Of a stretch of DNA of 64,000 bases, positions 33,249 to 45,873 are shown piece by piece. Position 1 is the first letter of the stretch; each line of letters starts with the position of its first letter. A program made the position numbers and the translations under genes. This DNA comes from Coffea arabica (lineage: Eukaryota; Streptophyta; Magnoliopsida; Gentianales; Rubiaceae), in contig NC_092312.1 of the NCBI RefSeq assembly GCF_036785885.1, positions 27,084,001 through 27,148,000 of the forward strand, written 5' to 3'. Under the pieces are notes generated by a model. That model saw only the letters and a list, made by a program, of their open reading frames with translations. It searched no databases and was not told where the DNA came from.

Positions 33249-33704
33249 TGGTTCGAGGTGGGGGGAACTATTTTCTATCTTATGGAATATTCCACAAGTT
33301 GGAACAGATGATGAATGAGATTAGTATTTACTTTAGAAATTAGATGTTTCTGAATTTTTGAATCTTTTCCAAATGGTTATTGTAGATCAAGTTGAAGTTC
33401 GAATCATATAATATGCCCTGAATATCACGTTAAAGGGCTCTTGAATTTCAGGCCCAAGTCATGATGACTTTTTCCATGGATTTGTATGTGAAGGGACTTG
33501 CAGGAGTAGAAACTTTTGGTTTTAAGTGCATTACCAAATTTCTATGGAATTGTCATTTGTTGACATTGATAGCACTATTTGGGAAAACCATCTAAAAGTT
33601 GGTAGCCCAACCCATAAGAAATAGTATATTATTCAATGCAATTTTTCCATAGTTAATTGCAGGGATATTCAGTAGTTAAGTTCAGTGTGACACATGCTAT
33701 TGGA

Positions 33705-34413
33705 TATGGATGGTAATTGGAACGAGTGCCTGCGAAAGTTCAATGAGGTTGGGGGCAAATGCAGGCCCCATCCCATCATCCGCCTTAATTTAATATATAT
33801 ATATAATATAAAATACATAATATAATATAGTTATATATGTGTGTGTGTGTGTGTGTGTAATATGAAATGAATATTATGATATTTTCTTGTGATAATATAA
33901 TAAAATTTTGAAAAATGTTATTTGTACTCCCATTTTTGTTAATTACACTTCCATTATTATTTTAATTATATGATTTTTATTTATTTATTAGACTATATGA
34001 TAAAATGAATGGTAGGAGTGCAAATTCCAAAACAATGAAATGCAAATAACATTTTTCTATAATTTTTTGTGGTAAAATGATAATTTTGTTATGTTAGTTT
34101 ACCTTTTTTCTTTTGCTATGTCATGTTGTTTATAAAAATAATGATAATTCATTTAGAATTCATGTAACATCAGACATAGAGAAGCGGATTCACATCACAT
34201 GGTCAAAAATAATTTTTATACTTTATCTCATGTTAAATTTTTTGATGTGAAATTTGAAAAAATGATTAGTAAATCTATTATTAGTGTTATACATATATTA
34301 AAAAAAATGACATGAAAAATAAAAATAGTAGCAAGACAATTCGGGGCATCCACGGGGATAGCGGGGCAGGACGGGGGCAGGGAGTGCCCAAACCCGCCCT
34401 ATTGCCAACCATA
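33705..34413. mobile_element. hAT-like non-autonomous element with nested MITE (copy 2)
   Basis: Same element as 6941-7649, with flanking 8-bp duplications at 33697-33704 and 34414-34421. Confidence 0.7.
33910..34057. mobile_element. MITE, family 'M' copy 1 (array copy 2)
   Basis: Same as 7146-7293. Confidence 0.72.
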
Positions 34414-37035
34414 CTATTGGGCGGTTTTCTTCGCATCTCTTGAATTCTGTATGGCATGCCCCATATGACATTTTCTACATATCATCAATTCATCATTTTT
34501 ATTTATCTGGTTTATTAATCGTGAATTTTGTCATTCACATTCATTTTTAGAGCAGGAAGTTTAATTCCTCAACCGTTGATTAATAATTCAAAGAGCATGT
34601 CTTGTCTACCTTGGACAAAATGCATGATGCCATATAATTTGTACGGTGTAATGGAAAAACCACGTAGATATTTGTGGGGTTAAATGTTTTATTGTCAAGA
34701 GGATTTCTTCACAAAATTTTGAATTATTAATCGATAGAAATAAATTACCCAAAGTTTGCCCTCTAATTTGAAGAATATGAGTGTCTGTAGTGATGTATAT
34801 GCACCCATGTAGAGAGGATGCTATACTATGCAGTGCTCCAATCGCGTTGCAGTCTGATCATGTAGAAGTTCCAATGCTTGATTTTCGACTGATTTAATTG
34901 AAGAAGAACTTAAAGATAGACTGCAAAAAACCAGAGACCACCAGAAAATACTAATTACACCCTCTTGAGGTAAATTAAAATCTTTTTTTTTAAATAAAGA
35001 AAAAAAAAAGTTAGACTATTGTGCTCAAATGTATAGACGAAATAAGAAAATTTACTTCTAGAGATGAATGTTAACACCCTCAGTTTGGGATATCAAGCCA
35101 TCGCATGGGCCTTGGTCATATATATATATATATATATATAAATTTTTATGAGTGAAAAAAAACTATATTGCTAACAAATATTTTTTAAAAAAATTTTTAA
35201 TTTTCTATAGGAGTAAATACATTTGTTTTCAATAGAGCATGGGGTACGTATCTCAATTTATGAAGACATTCCAAAGTATCTAAATCTATTGCGTATTATC
35301 AAGCTGCCACAAAATAAGTGAATGAGGTGAGACCTTGATTGACGATTGATTTCATTATGCACACCACCTTTTGAACCAAATAAATCTTCCATTCAATTGG
35401 CCCACGTGAGAAAACACACAGGGCAAGTTATTTTTGGGGAATCATTGATACAATTTTAATTTTGGCTTCATTTGTTCCTTTTTTGGTTTGTTTTCACCTA
35501 ATAATGAAGAAAAGCATGAAAAAGAAGTGGAGTATACTATTCTTGATTCAATTCCTTTTTCTTTTTTCTTTTTTCTTTTACTGTTAAGCAAATTTATAAA
35601 CATTCCATTTATAAATCATATTATATATGCAATAATACATAAGCTCTCTTGCACTATCATATAAATATGACTCGTTTATTAATAATATTGATTTCTGTTT
35701 TATATATAAAAAAAAAAATCATGTAGACGTGACTCGTGATCACTTTTCTTACATCACGTGACTATAAAATATACTACATGATTTACAAGCGACATTTTAG
35801 ACAACCTCTGCATAAGCATTTAACTGGTGGAAAACAAGCCCTGTAAAAATACAGCAACATGTAAAATTAGCACATTCTTTGTCTGGGCTGTGCTCCAGAT
35901 TTTGAACGTTCCTGGCTCCTAGTTGACAAAAAAAAAAAAAAAGATGAAATATTGAATTTAATTCAAAATTCATCCTACTCTCCGAAATCCCTAATACATA
36001 GATTTACCTAATGTGTTCGGTGCTAAAACATGGTACTCAACATGTTCAACAATAGGAATCTAGGTCTATAGATTGGTACTCCAAATTTGAACTCATTATG
36101 TCTTCCTATAAAAGCAAAAGCAGTGCCCCTTAAATTATTTTCAATCATGACCCCTTATGCTTTATCTTGCATATCAATCCACCGCTCTATCTCTTCAAAA
36201 GCAAGAAATATCAGCAAAATTCATAGTTGAGTAATGGGAATCATCAAGTGTATCTTCTTTCCTATGCACGCCTAAAACATGCATTATGTCTTTGCCACTT
36301 GATGATCAACGAAGTCAAAATATGTTGTAATACGAGATCTCAATCCGACCTGTTAATTTTTCTACGTTTGATTCTAACAGTTGAATTGAAACATCGACAA
36401 GGCTTCAGACCTGATGAATAGCAGCAGCTCAGTGGGATGAGCGGATTTTGGATATGGGGGAAACAGTGCAAAGAACCAATTAATTTTGCTTTGATTTTTG
36501 AGCATTATGGGTTTTGGTTGGGGAAAATCTCCAATTAATTCTAGTCCGATCAATGTGCAAATGTTATTGAAACAAATTATGCAACAATAAAATTCTAGGT
36601 ACTTCATAATTAATTTATACTTACATGCACCTTTTAAAATAAAAAAGATTTAAGACGGATGCCTTGCAAATTGTGGCCGCAGAGAAGGTTTCATTGTCTA
36701 AAATCAACCGTCACATGTCCCAATCATAGACCTTTTGCAACCAGAGAAAAAGATTTTATCTGGGGATGAAAATTGAAATTCATGAAAGGATTTCACATTA
36801 ATTTTCAAGTTGATGGACCAATGGATATGATCGATTTTCACCTGAATGGCTTTGGGAACATTGTATTCTAAGGTCATTTTCAGAATTGGTCATGATGGCC
36901 TCCATCTATCAAAAGCAAACCTCTCCTTTTCGCTGTTTAAAAACCCTCCAAAAACCCTTTCCCATGTCAAGCAAATCATTCTTCCCAGCCCATCTTTCTG
37001 ATCACTCACACACACACACTTTCACTGCACTAGCG

Positions 37036-40000
37036 ATGACTATCTACAGAACAGATCCAGAAGAGGAAGCTTTATTCCGCTCCTATCCTTGCGCAGTTTA
37101 CTACGTACAGAGTCCATCATCAGTTTCCCATGCATACAGTGCTGAAATTCGTAACATCAACAATGAATCTGCATTAGAAACTTTTGCCAACAATCCCAAC
37201 AACGCAAGCCAAGAAGCAGCCAATCGGCTTGCTCTATCGCGTTACTCGTCCTCTCATGGATCAACCAACCTTTTCCTGCATGAGAAGAAAATCCCTTATG
37301 ATCATGATGTTCAAAGCCATGGAACAGGAGTTACGTACAATGAAGAGATTAATCGTCACGAAGGCAATATGGTTGTTGTTGATAGACTCAGAAATGGCTA
37401 TCACATTGAAGAAGATCATGAGTATGAAGAGGATGAGGAATATTTTGAGGAGAAGGCCGAATGGTGGAGAATGTTTTCTTTCGGTGGTTCTATTTCTGGA
37501 GGGTGGAAGTTTCTGCAGATGACTTGGAGGTTTATACTGAGTGTGGTGATTGCACTAGTTGTGTTCTACATTCTCACCAAGCCACCAGCTCCTAAGATGT
37601 CTATTAAGGTAAAATCTCTAGCCCTTTTTCCCCTTTTAGATATTTGATTCGGCCCATTCTCAACTGATTTTCTTCACTTGCTTTTAGTTTCTGATTTTGA
37701 CTGTTGTCAGTGCGTGCTTCTAGTTTCTGATTTTAACGGTTATCAGTGCGGCGTGCAGTAGATGCATCTCCTTTTTTTTGGTAATTGAACGTAGGACCTC
37801 CTATTTATAATTGCTCGTATCTTACTATTTAACCCAACCCTTCCCGCAGTAGATGCATCTTAACCGTCAGTGGAAAAGTTAATTAGAATTAAAATAAAAA
37901 GAGTTTCATGACAATTTTGGCATTCCTTTCTTCGTAACATTTTTTGCCATATGACATTATGGTTGTGCATAATCCGACAACTAGGGCAATGCCAATATGT
38001 AAAATCTCCCAAACCATGTTGAAAACAGAAAGCAAAAGAAACAAATGCAATGACCCCAAGATTTGTGTAAAACTGTGGAGTGACTCAATATGGAAATCTT
38101 CACAGGAGTCAAAGAATTGTGTTTCTGACAAATGTATAGAATTTTATGTAAATAAATGTTATTTACACTCCTCTTTTGTTATTTGCGCTTCCACTACTAT
38201 TTTTATTATATAGTTTTCGTTTATTAGACTATATGATATAACAAAAGGTGAGAGTGCAAATAACAAAATATGAAGTGCAAATAACATTTCCCTTTCATAA
38301 ATAGCTAATTCACCTGGTTATATGTTTACGTGATGTAAAAAAGTTACATTGGAAGAAGATTAGAAAGAAAAGTTAAAGAGCCTTTTGAAAATCTTGCACG
38401 CTAATACTAAATGTATGAATGATTACTATTAGCCATCATTTTCTTAGCCATATATAGCTAATGCAAAGGAAATCATCTTTTTCATAGGAGTGTAAACTAG
38501 CCTAAATAAGCTGAATATCTTAGTGTTCAGATTTATTTGATTATTTTAATGATATTGAATTTTGTTCAAATTTGACTTGTTTTCTTCTCGAATTGAGGTT
38601 GAATAAACTTTTGTCGAGGCGAAATCGAGTCGAGATCGAATAGTTTGAACTTTTTATATGTAAATTTCACTTATATGCTAATTAAACCAAACTTGAGCTG
38701 AATTTGAAAATTTATCAAGTACAAAATGTTGTTCAAGTTTGGTTTGATTAGTTGACGAACCAAATTTGCTTGAACTCTTATCGAGCTGAGTTTAATTCAA
38801 ATATCGAATAGTTTAGTTTATCTTTCACCTTCACTTTTCATAATTCTCTAAATATGAAAACGGGGAAGTTTATTCTGGAATTATTCTTTTTTTTTTTTTT
38901 TACATAACGGCACATCTAACTTAGTCTAACGGTGGCCTAACTAGGTCGAGAAAATCGAATGAGACTGAACCACTATCTGACCAAACGGATGCACCACGTA
39001 CACGCATATGAACTTAGAAAAAAATCACATATAGTGGCACATTGACGGGTACCCTACAATCCATGTAGTAGCCAACTCCTTTAGAGAAAGTTGGTTCTTG
39101 AAAGAAGGCAATTTTGCTTTTGGGCTGTAGTTGGGCTTTGTCTGCTACACCTTCCCATCATTGTTCAAAAAAAAAAAAAAACAATTGTTTCCTATTGGGC
39201 TTAAAAGGCCCAATCCTATCACTGGAAAAGATTAAAACGTCCGATAGGAATTCAACAATAATTCATGCCTCATGGAAATTGAACTATTAACACTTTTAGG
39301 GACCTTATTTTAGTCATTTTGAGCAATAAAGCAGATCCACTTCAAGAAATTGTGACCCTTGGTTATCAAAGCAGACATGCTTTTACCTTAACCATTTGTA
39401 GGCCCTTTCTAGCCTTTACTTGCTTTTGTTTAAAGAAAGAGATTTGTCTCATTCTAAAGGCTGAAAGGTATCATTGAAGTTGGAAGAGAAAAACGTCAAG
39501 TAAGAAATTAAGAGTAGAAAAATCAAATGTTGCTATCTTAACTATTTGTTTGTAGGGCCATTATCCTGACTATCTTAAATGGTTCTCAGAACACATGAAA
39601 ACTTTTTTTTTAATAAAAAAAACTAGAAAATTTTATTAAATTGAAGATAGATCTGCAGTAATTGCGGAGGAAAGAAAAGATGGTGAAGAAAATCTCCAAG
39701 TACGAATGTCTGAAATAGAACTAACATTCCTAGCTGATAAATGAGCAATCACATCTAGATTCTTAAGAACCCAATTGGCCACCCAAATGACGAAAATTAC
39801 ACAGTTAGATGTTTATTCTCCTCGGATAAGTGCAAATTAATTTCACAAGTTGGTATAGCCATTATTAGCTCATGAAATAGTAATCAACTCAAGATGAAAC
39901 ATAAATGGAAGAAAACTTTGTAAATTAATATACCTAATTTACATTGCACCATCTATTTTAAGTATTTTTAATTTTTTATTCCTTATAAGTGTATTGTTTC

Positions 40001-42374
40001 AATTAGCTTGCTACAGGTTGCTGTTCCTAGTATAAAATATATTGCTAGTACCTTTGAATATTTTTGTGTACGTACAAGATCCTTCTAGATGGATTAAGAG
40101 TCCTTGATTTTTTTCCGGGATTGGAAGTATAGTGGCATGTTCAAAGGGACAAATGTTTGTGATCGAAATGGAAGCTCCACCTCTCATGGGATCTGTTATC
40201 CATCAAATCCACAATATACAAAGGCTCAGGCAAATCCACCACTAAGAATTGTTTACTTCTATCTTGTCTCTCTTTGTGGCTCACCTGTTCTTGACCATTT
40301 AATTAATTTCAATGACATGAACAATTTCCTTGTTTTCAACTTGATATTAAACCACATAAACTCTATATATATTGCATGAGAAGGTTGGTATCAATGATAG
40401 GAAATTAATTCGTACGCTTAATAATTTGCTTGTTCGTTTGTTGCTAATAACACCAGACCAGAATTTTGTTGTTTTCCATTCTTTGGATGAACAAATCAGG
40501 AGCATTTAGTCGTATTTTTGGCTTCAAGCTCATTTTGCCATTCTGAATTATTTACAAATCATTCCATCACATCAATACGTTCATATATGAGAGGAGAAGA
40601 GCAAGAGCACGAGTGTGTCATCCCACCTTATAATGCACGCATGATTGTGGTTTCATCCTCAACCATTGCTTCTGTGTCTGTTATCCTCTTCTTGATTGTC
40701 ATGATTGCCTTGTTATCTTCGTCAAACGGTACTCTCCTGTCATTTAGCAATATCATTTTTGAGAGATGATACAGTTCCTTTTGGATATCATGCCCTCGAA
40801 TTAAAATTACCATAAGTGATTTTAACCCTTAAATTGTCATTATTCAAAAAAATATAAATAATTATCATTCTTGAGAGATACAAATTGAGGGAATTGTTCT
40901 TAAAAGCGACATAAAATCTTCCATCATTTTTTACCCTGGATTATTGATGTTAGGCAAAAATATGCAATAGTACCTCAATATTTTGGATAAACTACAATGG
41001 ACCGCTCTAATCTGGGACACTCAAAGAATCATAAATGTTAAAAATCTACACATCAAACATGTAAATTAACCAATGTCTTTTCAACTTTAATTCAAGTTCT
41101 ATGTAACACGATGTATAGCAAACTCAGATTCCACAGTTCCTTCCATCAGCCAAAAAGTTACAGTATCAGATTTCCAATATGCATCAAAATTCAACATGAA
41201 ATGACATAGTTGTGTAGGTCAGAATCGATCTCCAACTCACGTATCCGTTCCTTAATATTGTACCTCTTGTAACAAGTCGATATTTGCAAAGATGGCAGGA
41301 ATTCCCCAGTTTGAATTGGTTGAAGGAGTTGATGCATCTGGTGTCACCACCAAGCTGCTCACTTGCAATTGTACCGTGGACTTAGTGGTGGACAACAAGT
41401 CGAAGCTATTTGGGCTACACATTCATCCACCCTTCCTGGCAATGTCATTTGGCAATCTCCCTTTTGCATTGACTGAAGTAAGCATTTGTGTGGTATACAT
41501 TTTTCAACCTTTAATCATTACAGTCACTTGTACCGTCAAGGACAGAAGGAAGCATGCATGCTTTATCCAATTGCCAGCAAGGATTCTATTGTCTCTCTCT
41601 GTTTTAGTCTTGTCAGTATTCTATTTTGGCCAAAAGTAAACAATCTGGGACTTAAACTTCATCTGATCTCAGTTTGCAGCCTTAATTCGGCCTCGTAAAA
41701 GAGCAGCTCATATTCTCTCCATTTGAAGCAAAGTGGCGGACTTAATATTTTTTAAATGTCCGCAAGATTTTAGCTGCATGAAAATACTATGTAGCTGCAT
41801 GAAATTACTATAAGGTAGAAGATTTGATTTACAAGTTTAAAAACAAAAACAAATTTGAGGTGCACAATAGAACTTTACAACCAATTGTTGAAGTTGTATT
41901 TTTGTCGTTCGTCAGGACATACGTACATACATACATATACCTACCATAATTGCTCTTTCTTTGGTACTGATCATGATTAGATTTTTCTTGTCCCAAAAAA
42001 AGGGGAAAAGTAAAACATCTTAAAATTTTTGGGTTATCTTTTGCACACTTGAACTAATACTCAAGATTTAAAAAATGTTGCAGGCTCCAGAGTTTCATAC
42101 AGGGATTGATGATACAGAAATGTTCAAGTTGTTTGTGGGCACTAGAAATAAACCAATGTATGCTGCAGGAAGAAGCATGCAAGATTTGCTTGAATCAAAC
42201 AAGGGATTGCCTCTCGTCATTCGCGTGCACCTAAGATCAAGTTTTAAAGTAGTTTGGGGACTCATCAAGCCTAAATTTCATCACGAAGCTCAGTGCCTAA
42301 TTATTCTTCGAAAAGCATATGACAAGAAACATAGAACTCAAGAATTTATTGGCAAGTGTGCCATTTCTTCATAG
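37036..42374 (+). CDS. LEA_2 / Companion-of-Cellulose-synthase-like protein, array copy 2
   Basis: Second full copy: exons 37036-37608, 41292-41477 and 42084-42374, with the same splice sites, start and stop as in copy 1. No base difference was seen in the exons, so it would encode the same 349-residue protein. If the array is real, copy 2 is expected to be functional to the same degree, including its own 2.5 kb of upstream sequence. Confidence 0.84.
37755..37860 (-). mobile_element. Short tRNA-like retroposon (array copy 2)
   Basis: Same insert (37770-37845) and same 15-bp flanks as in copy 1. Confidence 0.65.
38154..38289. mobile_element. MITE, family 'M' copy 2 (array copy 2)
   Basis: Same as 11390-11525. 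Confidence 0.68.
39602..39804 (-). mobile_element. 3' tail of a LINE-type retrotransposon (array copy 2)
   Basis: Same as 12838-13040. Confidence 0.4.
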
Positions 42375-45300
42375 CCCAAACATTTATTCAGTCGAATTGA
42401 ACTCAATTGGGGTTTTCACCTCAATGAAATAGTAATCAAAGTTCCAATCGAAGAACATGCCATTTTGAAGTCTATTGAAAAGATCTAGTCTTCTTTGGTT
42501 ATATTTTCAAGAACGAGAGGATAACAAATTTAACAAAACGTGAGAGAGAACTTCAATCCAGAATTCAACAACCTTTGCGTAATTAAAGTTCTACATTCAC
42601 CATCTAAAACATTTCAGATTTGAACGTCCTTTACTTTTCGCAGAACAAATGAGAAGGAAGATCATTCTTCAATTCTTTTCCTATACCATTGCCCCACCAA
42701 ATTTAAGACTCAAATGGGACCAAAAGTTGGAAAAGGCAATGAAACGAGGCAACCATACTATAATATTTCTAGTCTTCTTCACCTTTTTGAGTCAGGCACT
42801 ATCATTTGGTATTCTTCGACTATAGAACACCTGTTACAAGAAGGCATCTTCCAATTGATGCATCATTTTCAAAAAAGCTATTTTAGTTGATGTACCATTA
42901 CTGTTCTAGGATTAGATAAAATAATAATGTCTAGTGCAGGAACTTTTTATTTCTATACAAATTGTGAACAGTGGTGCTTGTGTTTGGCACACGCAAAAAG
43001 ACTTTCCATACCACGAAATTGATATGACAAAAAGTTATGTTAACATCAACCCTTTAAACAAACAAATCTCACAAGAAAGTGGCCAAAGTGGCGAACCCAA
43101 ATGGAACATAATGCTGACATAAAAAAAGATCGACACAACTTGTGCATAGAATTTTATCAATATTTTTTGGGACCCTTTAAGCTTGTCACCAGTAAGATCA
43201 TCCTATCAAGGTGTTAGCAAACAAGAAAAATGTAGTTTTACGTACTAAGTAAAAGTATGCCCTATTAGAATAAGTAGGGTTTATCTTATGTTGCTGTTAT
43301 CTCCTTTAGCTAGAATAAAGAAATATTAAAAGATGGTTTGAATACATTATCACCTTAAAGGAGTACCTAATTGGTTTTTACATTACCTTGTAATTGGTCC
43401 CCAGCCGATATTTTTTGTGATCTTTTTATAGGCCATAATTCTGCTAATTAATTGGTCTCCAATTTCCTTGTAATTGGTTTGAATACATTTTTTCTGATCA
43501 TGTTAAACTTAGCTTTAGATTGAGATTTTAAATGATAACTAGTAATATGTCATGTGCTTTGCCCATGGATATATTTTTGAAGATATAGTATTTTTTATAT
43601 ACTAAATTTCTTTGCTAAATGTTGATTGTTGATATAATATATTCTAAGAAACTATGACTAACAAAATTTAGTAATTGCTAGTCATACAAAATGTATATTG
43701 CATATAAAAAATTAAAATTTTGTGATACATTCTACCATATAAAAACTTTGAAGATGAAAGTTAGTTGAGTTATTGTCTATTTTACTGGAATTGCAATAGA
43801 AAAAAGATGAAATTTTTTATAATTTATAAAACCAGTGCATAAATGAAAGTTAGAAAAATATTTGCTAAAGCGTGCTCATTTTTAGCGATTGCAGAATAGA
43901 TCTTGGGCTAACTCCTTCCAACTCTAAATAGAATCAATTGGAATACTTGCCTCCAAAATCAATGCAAAAGTTTAAGAATATCTTAGGGCTAAACTTGTAT
44001 ATTTCTATAGAAAATTGAGCCACAGTCAAAATAATACCTTAAAATCTCTAGAAACATTCTCAAGTATGTCCAAGTTAAAGTTCTGTATCCAAAAGTCCTT
44101 TTGCTTTAAGAACCAATTTCCAATTCCAATCTAGCAATATTTTTCCTCTTTGTAATTAAGCTTTCTTTCTCATGCAACTTGAAAAAAAAATCTTTTTTGT
44201 AACTTTAGTCTTCACCAAATCTTGATTTATTCCATTTTATTGGGCATTAATGGATCAATTAATGATTAATAACATCAATTTATTGCCCCATTTTCACATT
44301 GTAGAGCTCTAGCAATAGTGAAAATTAATTAACGGTTTCAGGTTGGATCATTATATTAGATTGATTATGGGGATTGATTTTTTATTTCTGTAATGACAGT
44401 TGCCTTTGAAATGTGTTTGGATAATAGATTATTTGGGATAATTTTTTGAAAAAAAATATTATAGCACTTTTTTGATGTGATATATATGGGATAAAAAGAT
44501 GATTGAAAAATCTATTGATGATACAAGCAAATAAATTTTGCATGTTTTTTACATAAATATACAAGCTTTCATGCCTCACAGCAATAAAGTTTCATTAACA
44601 AAAATTAAGTAATGATCCCTCTTTTCCCACCAACATATTCCTTAAAAAACTAATTTTCAAATCACAATTTTGGACAATTTTGAGAAGAACTTTTCCGAGC
44701 AATGTTTTGGTATTTTTCTAATAATTTAAGACATTAAAAAGTGAGGATAATGGGAGAAAATGTGTGTTAATATAAGCACAATTTTGAAAAGTTAACTGTA
44801 GTTAAAAATTTGAATATAATCAATATTTATCAGTTTCACTACCTATAGAATTTTTGTCTTAAGAGTTTTTGAATTATTCTCGCCATTCTTTTTTTTTCTT
44901 AATCAATATATTAATAATATAGTAATCTTAGTTGTCAATTTAACATTTTATCTTCTCATTAACTGTTTTAAACCAGCACATATGATATAATGAGTTAATG
45001 ACTTTAATCATCATTAAACAATAAGGGCACAATATGAACTTTCAATCGTCAATTACTAATGGTATAATAGGGATAAGAAAAACTAAGACAACAACAATTG
45101 CCCTCAAAACGCCAAAACGCATGGTTACGGTAATAATAGATAGATAATAATGTGGAAGCGAGCCCATAGATTTTGGGTGCATGCCTTTGAATTACTTGAC
45201 TTATGTCACCAGATTGTGATAAGCATGTCATCATGGACCTCGTTGCTGATTAGATCAGACCACAATTCTAATTGGTAATATTGTATCATATTTTAATCAA

Positions 45301-45677
45301 ATTTAGATCAAATTTGACGTTTAGTGAGAGTAGCTCACTAATTTAATCTTAATTTGTCCAAACAGATCAGGCTAGCACATTCATTCGCAATCCCAATTCA
45401 TTGGCAATCCGATAAAAAAACAATATATTCGATTAATGATAAATTGGTTAAACACTCTTCTCACTTCCACTAATTTCAAGTTATAAACATATCTGATTTG
45501 ACGTTTCTACGCGTAATTATCATGGACTTGTCGCTTTCTTTCTTGGGTTATTTTTATTGGTGATAATTTGACTCTGTCTCGAAATTTCTACCATTTCAAT
45601 TGGCCCTCAAATTAATATTAAACTTGCCTTCCCTAATTTGAGAATGACTTTATTCTGAAACAATGTATAGTTCTACT

Positions 45678-45873
45678 GAAGAAGGTTTACATGCCCTCCC
45701 TGAGTTAGCTTTTCTGGTAACAAGCGCATCTTCAGGCCATGCTTATCAGGTTTCGAGTCTTGCCTGGGGTTATCACGTTCGAGGGGTAGGCTTCCTCTAG
45801 GGGGATTAGTTGGATCGAAAGTCCGGATACCCCTTGTGTCTGAAAAAAAAAGAAGAAGAAGAAGAAGAAGGTT
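45678..45873 (+). mobile_element. tRNA-derived SINE (array copy 2)
   Basis: Same element (45688-45863) and flanks as 18914-19109. Confidence 0.7.
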
